The notes: generated from the letters alone by a model not told the origin. 64,000 nt of DNA from an uncultured Flavobacteriaceae bacterium (GCA_905182575.1 CAJJCA010000002.1:1-64000), one strand, 5' to 3'; positions 7,985-16,787 are shown, counted from the first letter of the stretch. Made by a program: numbers and translations.

Positions 7985-7992
7985 TATCTTTG
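7985..7992 (+). promoter_or_regulatory. -7 box (TATCTTTG) for the DUF2452 gene
   Basis: Perfect match to TAnnTTTG 13 bp before the TTG start at 8006, so the leader would be under 10 nt. Confidence 0.6.
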
Positions 7993-8005
7993 AAAAAAAT
8001 AATCT

Positions 8006-8416
8006 TTGAAAAACAAAAAGCCTGATCAGGTCGCATGGGACGAAAAACAAGGGGAATATATCGCTCGATTACTTCCCTATGCTTCAGAAGTTAGCGGCCC
8101 TGTTATTGACATTCCCAACGTAGATGCCTTCAAGAAAAAAGGAGTTGACAAGGTCTCCAAACAACTTCAAAGTGAGCTTGTAGAATTACAAGACAAGATC
8201 AAGTCTTTTGTAAAAGCTGCATCCGATACTCAAAAAGTATATTCCGCAAAATTTAAATTTGAACCCTTGGTTGGGGAAACTTACTTTTTATATCAAGGCG
8301 AAAAAGAAGAGTACCTTTCTTTAATTCCTCCTGAGAGTTGGAAAAAAGAATTCATAGGGGCCTATCGACTTAATTCCGAATACAAATGGGACAATATCAC
8401 CTGGCCAGCTATCTAA
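8006..8416 (+). CDS. DUF2452 family protein
   Basis: This 136-residue soluble protein begins KNKKPDQVAWDEKQGEYIAR and has the family's C-terminal part: FKFEPLVGETYFLYQ, then SLIPPESWKKEFIGAYRL, then YKWDNITWP. A coiled-coil-like segment lies in the middle (KQLQSELVELQDKIKSF). The start is TTG, placed by the -7 box at 7985-7992. Function of the family is unknown. It is convergent with the CAP-domain gene, and the two 3' ends overlap by 8 bp. Confidence 0.8.
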   Translation: MKNKKPDQVAWDEKQGEYIARLLPYASEVSGPVIDIPNVDAFKKKGVDKVSKQLQSELVELQDKIKSFVKAASDTQKVYSAKFKFEPLVGETYFLYQGEKEEYLSLIPPESWKKEFIGAYRLNSEYKWDNITWPAI

Positions 8417-8917
8417 AATTTTGTGTCGAATAGCCTTTACCCTCCCCATCAAATGCCAACCCGATTCCCAAAAAAGTAAAATCGCCTAGGATGTTTTTAT
8501 AATGGGGTGGACTGTTTTTCCAGCCCTGCACCAAGCAGCTACTAAAAGCTTCCTCTGAACGCGTATCTCCATAACCTGTGATGTTTTCAAACCAAGGTGT
8601 CATCGCAATGTTTTCAGAAATTCCAACATATTGATTTCCCTTTTTTACCCAAGGATTAATCCCCATTTTTTTTGCACGTGTTATTGGATTAAGTCCTTCG
8701 TGGTCTGTATGAGAATAGAACGTGTGTTTTACCATATTGTCACTGTGATGTTGCGCCAAGCGCATCAAGCTGTCAAGAAGCAGTAATTTGGGAAGCCCTT
8801 TTTCAACCCTCAAATCATTGGTCTTTTCGAAAATCATTTGTCTCAGAAGGGCGATGTCCTCCTGAGCACTAGCAAGGTTTTGGCAGATAAAAATAATACA
8901 ATTGTTTTTTTAAACAT
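8409..8917 (-). CDS. Secreted CAP/SCP-domain protein (frame change in signal peptide)
   Basis: The 142-residue open part carries the CAP domain: ETNDLR-like EKTNDLRVEKGLPKLLLLDS, then AQHHSDNMVKHTFYSHTDHE, then SENIAMTP, and the histidine-containing HYKNILGDFTFLGIGLAFD. Upstream, ATG at 8915-8917 opens a signal peptide (MFKKTIVLFLSA) one frame away, while the downstream frame reads LASAQEDIALLRQMIFEK. One base change near 8880 joins them into a normal secreted precursor, so I start the gene at 8917. Bacterial CAP proteins are extracellular or periplasmic; activity here is unknown. Confidence 0.78.
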
Positions 8918-8982
8918 AATTAGGTAATTATGTAGCATATTGTTCAATAACTCAAAATTAGACAATTATCATGCGAAATCCC

Positions 8983-8990
8983 TACTTTTG
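8983..8990 (+). promoter_or_regulatory. -7 box (TACTTTTG) for rbfA
   Basis: TACTTTTG ends 6 bp before the ATG at 8997, which places transcription start at or next to the start codon. This rules out the earlier in-frame TTG at 8940. Confidence 0.6.
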
Positions 8991-8996
8991 TTTAAC

Positions 8997-9398
8997 ATGG
9001 CAATAGAAGAAACTCCCAGACAGAAAAAAATCGGAACCGCATTACAGCAAGAAATGGCGAACATGCTACAACAGGCGATACGCGATCAAGGCGTCGCGAA
9101 TTTGGTGCTATCCGTTACAAAGGTTACGGTTACTGTAGATCTTTCTGTCGCAAGAATATACCTTAGTATTTTTCCTAAAAATAATGCTGAAAATTATCTT
9201 GAAGGTATAAAAGGAAATGCTTTTCAAATCAAGCATGACATGGCACAGCGAATGAAAAATCAGTTGCGTCGCATGCCCGAGTTTTCTTTTTATCTCGATG
9301 ATTCTCTAGACTATATTGAGGCAATTGACGATGCACTTAATCGTCCTGAAGACCCAATTTATAATCCGGAAATACTTGCTAAAAGAAAAAAAATATAA
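8997..9398 (+). CDS. rbfA: 30S ribosome-binding factor A
   Basis: This 133-residue protein begins MAIEETPRQKKIGTALQQEM and has the KH-like fold pattern of RbfA: LVLSVTKVTVTVDLSVARIY, then RMKNQLRRMPEFSFYLDDSLDYIEAID. RbfA helps maturation of the 5' end of 16S rRNA in the small ribosomal subunit, chiefly in the cold. The start is fixed by the -7 box just upstream. The following permease gene begins 4 bp after the stop, so the two are co-transcribed. Confidence 0.92.
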   Translation: MAIEETPRQKKIGTALQQEMANMLQQAIRDQGVANLVLSVTKVTVTVDLSVARIYLSIFPKNNAENYLEGIKGNAFQIKHDMAQRMKNQLRRMPEFSFYLDDSLDYIEAIDDALNRPEDPIYNPEILAKRKKI

Positions 9399-9402
9399 TC
9401 CA

Positions 9403-10608
9403 ATGAGGGTGGCATTCAAAATTGCATGGCGCTACTTTTTTTCTAAAAGCCGACAAACAATAATCAATCGAATTAATGCCATTGCTTTAATCGTAATCGT
9501 CGTTGCCACTGCTTCCCTTTTAATTGTCTTAAGCGCTTTTTCTGGGCTAAAAGATTTTGGGCTCTCGTTTTCAAATGCTTTTGATCCTGACCATAGGGTT
9601 ACTCCTGTTCTGGGAAAAACATTAACCCTCGATTCCATTGCTTTAAACCAGCTTCATTCAATTAGTGAAATAAAAGATTTCGCCCCAATTCTCGAGGAAA
9701 AAGTGTTTTTATCTTTTGAAGAAAAAAACCAAGTTGCTTATCTCAAAGGTGTAGGAAATGATTACCTCAAAGTAATTCCTGGAGATTCTCTTGTAGCAAT
9801 TGGCGAATGGCTTGTTCCAGAAACAAATGGTGTGGTTGTTGGCTATGGAATTGCAAGTGCGCTTGGTCTTGGCGTATATGACTACAGCTCCTTTCTAAAT
9901 ATTAGCATTCCCAGAAATAAAACAAAATCAGCATTTGGGAAAAGTCCTTTCCAAAGTGTTTCGTCTGTTGTTATTGGACTTTATCAAATAAGTGAAGATC
10001 TCGACAAGAAGTATATTTTTGCACCGATGGCTTTTGCGCAAGAATTACTTCAGTATCCCGAAGGTGTCTATTCGGCAATTGAACTCAAAACAAAACCGGA
10101 AACCGACTTTAAACAATTAAAACAAAAAATTGAAAAAATCCTTGGTAAGGAAGTTGTTGTCAGGGACAGAATTCAATTAAATGCCGCGCTTTACAAAATG
10201 CTAAACACAGAAAATTTGGTTATCTACCTCATCTTTACGCTGGTTCTCATTATTGCTTTCTTTAATGTTGTCGGTGCTTTGATCATGATGATCCTTGATA
10301 AAAAACCACAAATGCGAATCCTTGTTGCTATGGGGGCTAGACCCAAAAATTTAAGATTGGTTTTCTTTTTATTGGGCATGTTAATTACGGTCATAGGCGG
10401 ACTGGTTGGAATAACTTCCGCCAGTATTTTGATTGCCATCCAATCTGCGGCTCCGTTTCTGTATGTCCCCGGAACTTCTTTACCGTATCCCGTTAGTCTT
10501 GAATTTAAAAACCTAATCCTTGTATTTTTAACACTCGTATTGTTGGGTAGTATTGCGTCCTCGTGGGCCAGCCGTGGTGTTGGGAGTGAAAGCCTAGGGA
10601 GAAATTAA
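9403..10608 (+). CDS. FtsX/LolC-E type ABC transporter permease
   Basis: This 401-residue protein begins MRVAFKIAWRYFFSKSRQTI. It has one N-terminal membrane helix (IALIVIVVATASLLIVLSAF), a large periplasmic MacB-like domain (about 45-270), and three C-terminal helices that include FFNVVGALIMMILDKKPQMR, the FtsX-domain signature with the conserved KxxxIRIL-like turn. This is the architecture of LolC/LolE, which extract outer-membrane lipoproteins with the ATPase LolD; no ATPase gene is adjacent. The gene directly follows rbfA, an order common in Bacteroidota. Its 3' end overlaps dusB by 4 bp, tail to tail. Confidence 0.85.
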   Translation: MRVAFKIAWRYFFSKSRQTIINRINAIALIVIVVATASLLIVLSAFSGLKDFGLSFSNAFDPDHRVTPVLGKTLTLDSIALNQLHSISEIKDFAPILEEKVFLSFEEKNQVAYLKGVGNDYLKVIPGDSLVAIGEWLVPETNGVVVGYGIASALGLGVYDYSSFLNISIPRNKTKSAFGKSPFQSVSSVVIGLYQISEDLDKKYIFAPMAFAQELLQYPEGVYSAIELKTKPETDFKQLKQKIEKILGKEVVVRDRIQLNAALYKMLNTENLVIYLIFTLVLIIAFFNVVGALIMMILDKKPQMRILVAMGARPKNLRLVFFLLGMLITVIGGLVGITSASILIAIQSAAPFLYVPGTSLPYPVSLEFKNLILVFLTLVLLGSIASSWASRGVGSESLGRN

Positions 10609-11597
10609 ACCCACTCAAGATCTTGAACCTCGTTTAAAACACGATCAAATGCTGCAAAAACATCATTTGCATCATCAGAAGTTACCATCGCTGTTCGATA
10701 AGGTTTAAAATCAGGAATGCCTTTAAAATAGTTGGTATAATGTCTACGGGTTTCCAAAACCCCTAAAATTTCACCCTTCCAATCGATGGCCATTTCAAGA
10801 TGGCGGCGCGCGACGGCAACTCGCTCTTTTAAGGTGGGTGGGGAAACGTGTTCTCCTGTCTTTATAAAATGTTTTACCTGGTTAAAAAACCAAGGATTTC
10901 CGATACTAGCCCTTCCAATCATTGCCCCATCAAGCCCATATCGATCTCGCATTTCAATTGCTCTTTCTGGAGAATGAACATCTCCGTTTCCAAAGATTGG
11001 AATATGCATTCTGGGATTGTTTTTTACTGCAGCAATGGGCGCCCAATCAGCGTCTCCTTTGTACATTTGAGCGCGGGTTCTCCCATGAATTGAGATGGCC
11101 TTTGCACCAGCGTCTTGAAGTCTTTCCGCAACCTCAACAATCTTAATTGAGTCGTGGTCCCAACCCAATCTGGTTTTGATGGTAAGGGGCAAGTGGGTTC
11201 TTTTAGCCATTTCCTCAGTTAACTTAACCATTAGGGGAATGTCCTTTAGAATTCCAGCCCCAGCGCCTTTGCTCACCACTTTTTTTACCGGACAACCAAA
11301 GTTGATGTCAATAATATCCGGTTTTGATGCCTCAACGATTTCCACTGAGCGCAACATGGAATCCAAGTTGGCTCCAAAAATCTGTATTCCAACAGGTCGT
11401 TCTTTTTCGTATATGTCTAATTTTTGAACACTCTTTGCCGCATCTCTAATTAATCCTTCACTAGAGATAAACTCAGTGTAGACAACGTCTGCGCCGTTTT
11501 CTTTACAAAGTGCACGAAAGGGCGGATCACTGACATCCTCCATGGGCGCAAGTAAAAGAGGAAACGTTCCAACCGATAAATCGCCAATTTTAACCAC
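10605..11597 (-). CDS. dusB: tRNA-dihydrouridine synthase (DusB type)
   Basis: This 330-residue flavoprotein reduces uridine to dihydrouridine in tRNA D loops using NADPH and FMN. Visible family motifs: LLLAPMEDVSDPPFRAL, the INFGCPVKKV motif with the catalytic cysteine region, KTRLGWDHDS, SIHGRTRAQMYKGDADW and IFGNGDVHSPE, then MIGRASIGNPWFF. Length is normal. The start is the GTG at 11595-11597, supported by a -7 box at 11611-11618 on the same strand. It is a stand-alone transcription unit between two convergent or divergent core genes. Confidence 0.93.
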   Translation of the reverse strand: MVKIGDLSVGTFPLLLAPMEDVSDPPFRALCKENGADVVYTEFISSEGLIRDAAKSVQKLDIYEKERPVGIQIFGANLDSMLRSVEIVEASKPDIIDINFGCPVKKVVSKGAGAGILKDIPLMVKLTEEMAKRTHLPLTIKTRLGWDHDSIKIVEVAERLQDAGAKAISIHGRTRAQMYKGDADWAPIAAVKNNPRMHIPIFGNGDVHSPERAIEMRDRYGLDGAMIGRASIGNPWFFNQVKHFIKTGEHVSPPTLKERVAVARRHLEMAIDWKGEILGVLETRRHYTNYFKGIPDFKPYRTAMVTSDDANDVFAAFDRVLNEVQDLEWV

Positions 11598-11610
11598 TTC
11601 TATTTTTTTA

Positions 11611-11618
11611 CAAAAGTA
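11611..11618 (-). promoter_or_regulatory. -7 box (TACTTTTG) for dusB
   Basis: Plus-strand CAAAAGTA is TACTTTTG on the reverse strand, 13 bp before the dusB start. Confidence 0.55.
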
Positions 11619-11645
11619 ACAAAAAGACTTTCGATAGCAACAAGC

Positions 11646-12514
11646 TTATTTTAAGTCAAAGGTGGTGGTGATATTGCTAACAAAATCTGCGTCCCAAATT
11701 TGCAATCTTTCCATTGTCTAAATAATAAATTCGCGGTGGAGAATCGCCAATTAGATCAAAAAATTGATTTACATCAATAAAGTCATGCGGAAAAGAGGAC
11801 TGAGTAAGTGTTTCAAATTCTGAGACAGTTAGTTGCACCTTCTTGATAAAAAAGAACATAAAGATCCGGAAAGTTGGAGTGATTATTCTTGAGTTTTCCT
11901 AATTCAACTGCAGCCTCCTGGCAATGTTCACAATCGAGATTGAAAATTGCGACCAAATTTTTACCGTTGGTCAGGTCTACACGGCCTTTAGGCTCAAACT
12001 TTGTAAACGTTTCAAAAGGGAAATCCTCGTGGTTGGGCATGGGCAAAATGAACCACATACTCAAAATGGTGATTGACATAAACCCTAAAACAATTGATTT
12101 AGAAATGGTTTTAACTCTTGCATATTTAAAAATCACAAAAGCAACAATCAACATTAATATGTTTTTTATAATCGATTGTTCGGGTGTCATGGAGATCATT
12201 TCGCCAAAACATCCACAATTTCCGGTATCGCCAATAGCCCACAAATAAATCAGGTGGGCAGTAAATCCACCCAATAAAACAAAAGTAAATCGCATCAATT
12301 GTTTGGCGTAGTAAGGCAAAATAATCAATACTCCTAGCCCAAATTCTAGCCCAATAAAAAACCGTGCCATGTACCCAGCGAGTGCTCTATTGGCAGCAAG
12401 TCCTTGGTCCATCAAGGTAATTTCAAAAAAACCAGGGCCAACCGCTTTAGTATAGGCAGAAAATAAAAAAGTAACGCCTAACAATATTTGAAGAATTCGA
12501 GTTAACTGTTTCAT
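11646..12514 (-). CDS. DoxX/MauE-like membrane protein fused to a thioredoxin-like domain (BT_3928 type), two frame changes
   Basis: The N-terminal half has four membrane helices of the DoxX type (ILQILLGVTFLFSAYTKAV, then ARFFIGLEFGLGVLIILPYY) and the motif TGNCGCFGE. After a fifth helix comes a periplasmic thioredoxin-like domain with the redox pair in FNLDCEHCQEAAVELGKL. Frame changes near 11842 (joining GATTVSEFETLTQ) and near 11695 (joining KWDADFVSNITTTFDLK) restore a normal C-terminus, so the stop is at 11646-11648. Proteins of this build are thought to act in periplasmic thiol redox or terminal oxidation; the electron partner is unknown. A shorter product would end at 11813 if the indels were real. 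Confidence 0.8.
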
Positions 12515-12582
12515 ATCGTAATAAATTTCCGTGTTAAAATTAACTTTTCTAAACTAAACAAAAAAGCAACCTTACAAATAAG

Positions 12583-12590
12583 TATCTTTG
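12583..12590 (+). promoter_or_regulatory. -7 box (TATCTTTG) for lepA
   Basis: Perfect TAnnTTTG match 23 bp before the lepA ATG. Confidence 0.6.
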
Positions 12591-12613
12591 CGTCCTATTG
12601 ATGAAATGAGTTG

Positions 12614-14411
12614 ATGAAACACATCCGAAATTTTTGCATAATTGCCCATATCGATCACGGAAAAAGCACCCTTGCTGATCGTCTGTTAGACGCAACAGGA
12701 GCTGTAACTGATCGTGAAAAACAAAACCAATTGCTTGACAACATGGATTTGGAACGCGAACGGGGTATTACCATTAAATCCCATGCGATTCAAATGGAAT
12801 ATAACTACAAGGGAGAAACTTACGTTTTCAACCTTATAGACACTCCAGGTCACGTAGACTTTTCCTATGAGGTTTCCCGATCAATTGCTGCTTGTGAAGG
12901 TGCCCTTTTGGTCGTCGATGCTGCGCAAAGCATTCAGGCGCAGACAATTTCAAACCTTTATTTGGCCCTTGAAAATGATTTGGAAATTATTCCTGTGCTG
13001 AATAAAATTGATCTTCCTTCTGCTAACCCTGAAGAAGTTACTGACGATATTGTCGATCTTCTGGGATGTAAACCTGAGGACATTATTCCGGCCTCTGCTA
13101 AAACAGGCTTGGGAATCAAAGAAATACTCAATGCAATTGTAGAACGTGTTCCTGCTCCAAAAGGAAACATAGACGCTCCTTTACAAGCCCTTATTTTTGA
13201 TTCTGTATATAATTCTTTTCGAGGGGTTGAAACTTACTTTTAGAGTGATTAACGGGCAAATTAGAAAAGGACAAAAAATAAAATTTATTGCCACTGGCAA
13301 AAGTTATTTTGCTGACGAAATTGGTACTTTAAAATTAAAACAAGATCCTAAAAAAGTAATCTCTGCCGGCGATGTAGGCTACCTCATCACGGGAATCAAA
13401 GAAGCAAAAGAGGTTAAAGTTGGAGATACTCTAACAGATACTGACAGCCCAACCACCGAAATAGTTGCTGGATTTGAAGAGGTCAAGCCAATGGTTTTTG
13501 CAGGTATTTATCCTGTGGATACCGAGGAGTATGAAGACCTGAGGTCTAGTATGGAAAAGCTTCAGCTCAACGATGCCTCCCTCGTTTTTTTACCCGAAAG
13601 TTCGGCAGCGCTAGGATTTGGTTTTCGATGTGGTTTCCTTGGAATGCTTCATTTAGAAATAATTCAAGAACGATTAGAGCGTGAGTTTGACATGACTGTT
13701 ATCACTACCGTTCCAAACGTTTCCTATCATGCCTTTACTCGAAAAAATCCTGATACGATTATTCCCGTTAACAATCCTTCTGACTTGCCTGATCCTTCTT
13801 TTATGGAGCGGGTAGAAGAGCCCTATATCAAAGCTTCGATCATTACAAAAGCTGATTTTGTTGGCAATGTGATGTCTTTGTGTATTGAAAAAAGAGGGGT
13901 GATTACCAATCAAACCTATCTAACGACCGAGCGTGTCGAGCTAAGTTTTGATATGCCTTTGGCAGAAATTGTTTTTGATTTTTATGATCGACTTAAAACC
14001 GTTTCGAAGGGTTATGCTTCTTTCGACTATACGCCTATCGGAATGCGAGCCTCAAAATTAGTTAAAGTTGATATTTTACTTAATGCGACTCCTGTAGATG
14101 CTCTATCCGCTTTAATTCACGCGGACAATGCTTATAACATTGGGAAAAAAATGTGCGAAAAGCTCAGAGAGCTGATCCCAAGGCAACAGTTTGACATCCC
14201 GATCCAAGCGGCTATTGGTGCCAAAATCATTTCTCGTGAAACAATCAAGGCACTTCGTAAAGATGTTACGGCAAAGTGTTATGGTGGTGATATTTCCCGA
14301 AAAAGAAAACTCCTTGAGAAACAGAAAAAAGGTAAAAAGAAAATGCGTCAAGTGGGAAATGTAGAAATTCCTCAGCAAGCGTTTATGGCCGTGTTAAAGT
14401 TGAATGATTAA
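12614..14411 (+). CDS. lepA: Elongation factor 4 (LepA GTPase), one frame change
   Basis: The first part begins [20 protein letters not shown] with the G1 P-loop, then [10 protein letters not shown] (G2), [11 protein letters not shown] (G3) and NKIDLPSA (G4). It runs to FRGVETYF and then meets a TAG at about 13241. Removing one T from the TTTT at 13238-13242 gives [20 protein letters not shown], and the rest is canonical to the C-terminal domain ([20 protein letters not shown]). Total length is about 598 residues, normal for LepA. EF4 acts on the ribosome in translocation and back-translocation under stress. The preferred start is the ATG at 12614. Confidence 0.93.
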
Positions 14412-14429
14412 ATTTACTCAAATTAAACC

Positions 14430-15275
14430 ATGCATCTTAAGCTTTCTCTTTTTTATCTTTTGTGTTTAACTCAGCATCTGTTTGCTCAAACCCCTGAGTC
14501 TCCAGTTGAGGTGCAAAAAGTTCCCCAATCACAAATTAAAAAAAAAGGTAAACTATATTTTTATTGGGGTTGGAATAGGGGTGCATATTCCAAATCTGAC
14601 CTCCGGTTTAAAGGAGAAGATTATGATTTTACGCTCAATAATGTTGATGCAAAAGATCGGCAGACAAAGTTTAGCGTGGACAGTTATCTAAATCCTGGGA
14701 ATATAACACTACCTCAATTTAATGCTCGAATAGGATATTTCTTTAAAAACAATTGGGACATCTCCATTGGTACAGATCACATGAAATATGTCGTTCAAAC
14801 CCAACAAACAGTAAAGATTTCAGGAAACATAAACAACTCCAGTTCTCCATATAACGGATCGTACAACAATGATAACATTATGTTGACTGAAGACTTCTTG
14901 TCTTTTGAACACACCGATGGTCTTAATTTTGTGAGTGCTGAAATCAAACGTTTTGATAATATTCTTGATTTAAATAAAGTTCAAGTCAACCTAACGGAAG
15001 GTTTCGGTTTAGGATTTCTTCTCCCCAGAACCAATTCAATGCTGTTAAGCAAAGAACGATATGACGCGTATCATTTGTCTGGTTATGGAATCAGCTCAAT
15101 GGTCGGTCTTAACTTTTCTTTTTTTGAAAAATTCTTCATCCAGACTGAGCTTAAGGGGGGATACATTAACATGCCTGATATTAGGACGACAAACTCTAAA
15201 GCAGACAGCGCTAGTCAGAGTTTCTTTTTTAGAGAAATAACATTATTATTTGGCGGAATAATCAACATTAATTAA
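14430..15275 (+). CDS. Predicted outer-membrane beta-barrel protein
   Basis: This 281-residue protein starts with a signal peptide (MHLKLSLFYLLCLTQHLFAQ). The mature chain consists of alternating amphipathic strands with aromatic girdles, for example KLYFYWGWNRGAYSKSDLRF, NARIGYFFKNNWDISIGTDH and FFIQTELKGGYINMP, and it ends in strand-like EITLLFGGIININ. This is a small barrel of the general flavobacterial outer-membrane type; substrate is unknown. It follows lepA by 18 bp, so it may share its transcript. Confidence 0.68.
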   Translation: MHLKLSLFYLLCLTQHLFAQTPESPVEVQKVPQSQIKKKGKLYFYWGWNRGAYSKSDLRFKGEDYDFTLNNVDAKDRQTKFSVDSYLNPGNITLPQFNARIGYFFKNNWDISIGTDHMKYVVQTQQTVKISGNINNSSSPYNGSYNNDNIMLTEDFLSFEHTDGLNFVSAEIKRFDNILDLNKVQVNLTEGFGLGFLLPRTNSMLLSKERYDAYHLSGYGISSMVGLNFSFFEKFFIQTELKGGYINMPDIRTTNSKADSASQSFFFREITLLFGGIININ

Positions 15276-15575
15276 AAGGCTTCAAATCAATTATAAAGCG
15301 CGTTTTTTAATCCCATTACTTTTAGTGATTTTAGTTACTTAAATATCTTGAAAAACAACAACCTACTTCATTCTTCTTTTCGAATATATTTTCGATTATG
15401 AATATATCGCCATAATTCTTTGTCTAAATAAAGAAGAGCATGAATTAAAGTGTAATAGAAGGTGCTATTTGAAGATCAGCTATCCAAAGCAAACAATCGT
15501 AGGAAAAAGAACAACCAAAGCGAGACCAAAAATTAATTAAACCAATCGCCTGGCTTTAAACGGGCAATGAGATTC
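15276..15575. other. Gap with degenerate reverse-strand coding traces
   Basis: No intact gene. On the reverse strand, pieces such as RLKPGDWFN and LDKELWRYIHNRKYIRKEE can be read between stops and frame changes, so this may be a decayed membrane protein gene linked to the photolyase remnant. I cannot name it. Confidence 0.35.
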
Positions 15576-15885
15576 TTAAATCACTTTCTTGAGTGTTAAA
15601 AAAGATACAACCATAGCCCGCATTCTAAAATTAATCCATCCTGTAGATTCAACAGCTCGCATGCAAGCATCAATCAAAGGATAGCCTGTAGTTCCTGTTT
15701 TCCATGCTTTTATAAATGCCTCATTTTTTTCATGTGGCAAAATCTCATAACCACTATTAATACACTCTGTTTCATAGCGACACTCCATTTCAAATTTTTG
15801 AATAAAATGACAATGCCAATGTAGTCGGGTAAGCATGGCTGAGAAGGCTTTGTTGTTTCTTGTCCCGTTGGGATGCGTTCCAATA
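15576..15885 (-). pseudogene. Photolyase/cryptochrome fragment (FAD-binding domain)
   Basis: The reverse strand encodes RNNKAFSAMLTRLHWHCHFI, then QKFEMECRYETECIN, then TGTTGYPLIDACMRAVESTG and WINFRMRAMVVSFLT. This is the core of the FAD-binding domain of class I/DASH-type photolyases, where the tryptophan/asparagine stretch contacts FAD and the lesion. Everything N-terminal (antenna domain) and the last part of the C-terminus are missing. Upstream it breaks into the direct repeat at 15897. At about 100 residues of a normal 430-500, it cannot be functional. Confidence 0.75.
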
Positions 15886-15896
15886 AACTGAAAAGT

Positions 15897-15938
15897 CGGT
15901 TTTCTTTTGATGGAAGGTGTTTGTATAAGTATGTATAA
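15897..15938 (+). repeat. Diverged direct repeat, copy 0 (short)
   Basis: CGGTTTTCTTTTGATGGAAG followed by GTGTTTGTATAAGTATGTATAAT. The same core occurs at 16108-16148 and 21185-21225. This copy abuts the photolyase fragment on its left and the tRNA-Ser stub on its right. Confidence 0.6.
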
Positions 15939-15960
15939 TTCGAATCCCTTCTTCTCCGCT
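15939..15960 (+). pseudogene. Truncated tRNA-Ser 3' end
   Basis: TTCGAATCCCTTCTTCTCCGC resembles the T-loop and 3' acceptor strand of bacterial tRNA-Ser. The acceptor half (TCTTCTCC) would pair with a GGAGAAG 5' end that is absent here. Directly downstream is a strong terminator hairpin, as expected after a tRNA. The rest of the tRNA is replaced by the repeat copy 0. It looks like an attachment-site footprint. Confidence 0.55.
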
Positions 15961-15964
15961 TAGC

Positions 15965-16010
15965 AAAACCCTAACTACTTTATAAACAAGTAATTAGGGT
16001 TTTTCTTTTT
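15965..16010 (+). terminator. Intrinsic terminator after the tRNA-Ser stub
   Basis: Stem AAAACCCTAACTACTT pairs with AAGTAATTAGGGTTTT over an 8-nt loop and is followed by TTCTTTTT. Its AACCCTAA/TTAGGGTT core matches the terminator of tRNA(CAU) at 2872-2917. Confidence 0.75.
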
Positions 16011-16052
16011 AAAACTTGTACGATTATTGTACGGCCAGTAATATTAAAAACC

Positions 16053-16148
16053 CAAAAAATCTCAATAGTAGGTTTTAATTGATACTGCCCTACTCAAATA
16101 ATATTGGTTTTCTTTTAATGGGAGATGTTTGTATAACTATGTATAATA
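16053..16148 (+). repeat. Diverged direct repeat, copy 1
   Basis: Begins AAAAAATCTCAATAG, contains TGCCCTACTCAAATAATAT and ends with GGTTTTCTTTTAATGGGAG plus ATGTTTGTATAACTATGTATAAT. The full length is matched, with substitutions and small gaps, by 21132-21230. It forms the left border of the segment with the FN3 remnant and the M60 peptidase. Confidence 0.6.
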
Positions 16149-16155
16149 CTAAACC

Positions 16156-16787
16156 TTACTGTGTTTTAAAAGAATAAACAATAGAATAACTCGAGTTTAT
16201 ACCGTCTGATGTCTTAACTCTCCAGTAATAGGTTGTAGCAGCTTCTAGAGCTACACTGGCTGTCTTAGCTGTTAAGTTTGACAATCCTGTTTCTGGTGTT
16301 TGTTTACCGTCTGTAGTATCTACATAAAGTGTATATTTAAGGGTGTCACCCGTATCTGGATCACTACCATCCCATGTGAACGCGACCTTACCATCCCCAT
16401 CTCTAGTCACTGTGGATCCTGATGTTGGTGTTTTAAGATCTGCAGGGAAAGGAGCGTAATTAACAACCCCTGTTCCTGCTAAATAAAACTTCCACGTATC
16501 ACTTTTAGTGGTGGTGGTACTAGCTGTACTTTTTGAAGTAATGTACCATGAGTATGGAACCCCTTTATTTAAAGTTGATTTAGTAGTGGTCGTTGAGACC
16601 CCTGTTTTGTTTATAGCTACACTAGTGTTTAGATTAGTTATACTAAGATCATAAGTATTAGTATCAGCTGAAGCGCCCCAAGTAAAAGTGACTTCACTCT
16701 GAGTGTCAGAAACACTCGTTCCCGTCTCACAAGTCTTGTTGTTAGCAGGAAAAGTTAAAGTTGACTTTCCTGGTGGATTGGTTACAT
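16156..16787 (-). pseudogene. C-terminal remnant of a surface protein with FN3-like domains
   Basis: An uninterrupted reverse-strand frame of about 210 codons has no ATG. It begins about NPPGKSTLTFPANNKTCETG and contains two to three FN3/SusE-like units: SEVTFTWGASADTNTYDLSI, then KGVPYSWYITSKSTA, then KVAFTWDGSDPDTGDTLKYT, ending TYYWRVKTSDGINSSYSIVY. Such repeats occur in flavobacterial cell-surface proteins. The frame runs into the GC-rich 51-bp block at 16788 where the N-terminal part should be, so this is a truncated gene end and not a complete gene. The only possible internal start is a GTG at 16408-16410. Confidence 0.6.

Noticed and set aside
10786..11427. Several plus-strand frames over dusB
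   Set aside because: They are antisense shadows of a fully conserved dusB coding sequence.
13197..13260. Programmed ribosomal frameshift in lepA
   Set aside because: Only one T is extra in TTTT, lepA is not known to use frameshifting, and the same kind of break occurs in a dozen other genes.
1..16000. rRNA operon or other ncRNA genes
   Set aside because: No 16S/23S/5S-like stretches, no RNase P RNA or tmRNA signature seen; tRNA(CAU) and tRNA-Cys are the only complete RNA genes in the window.
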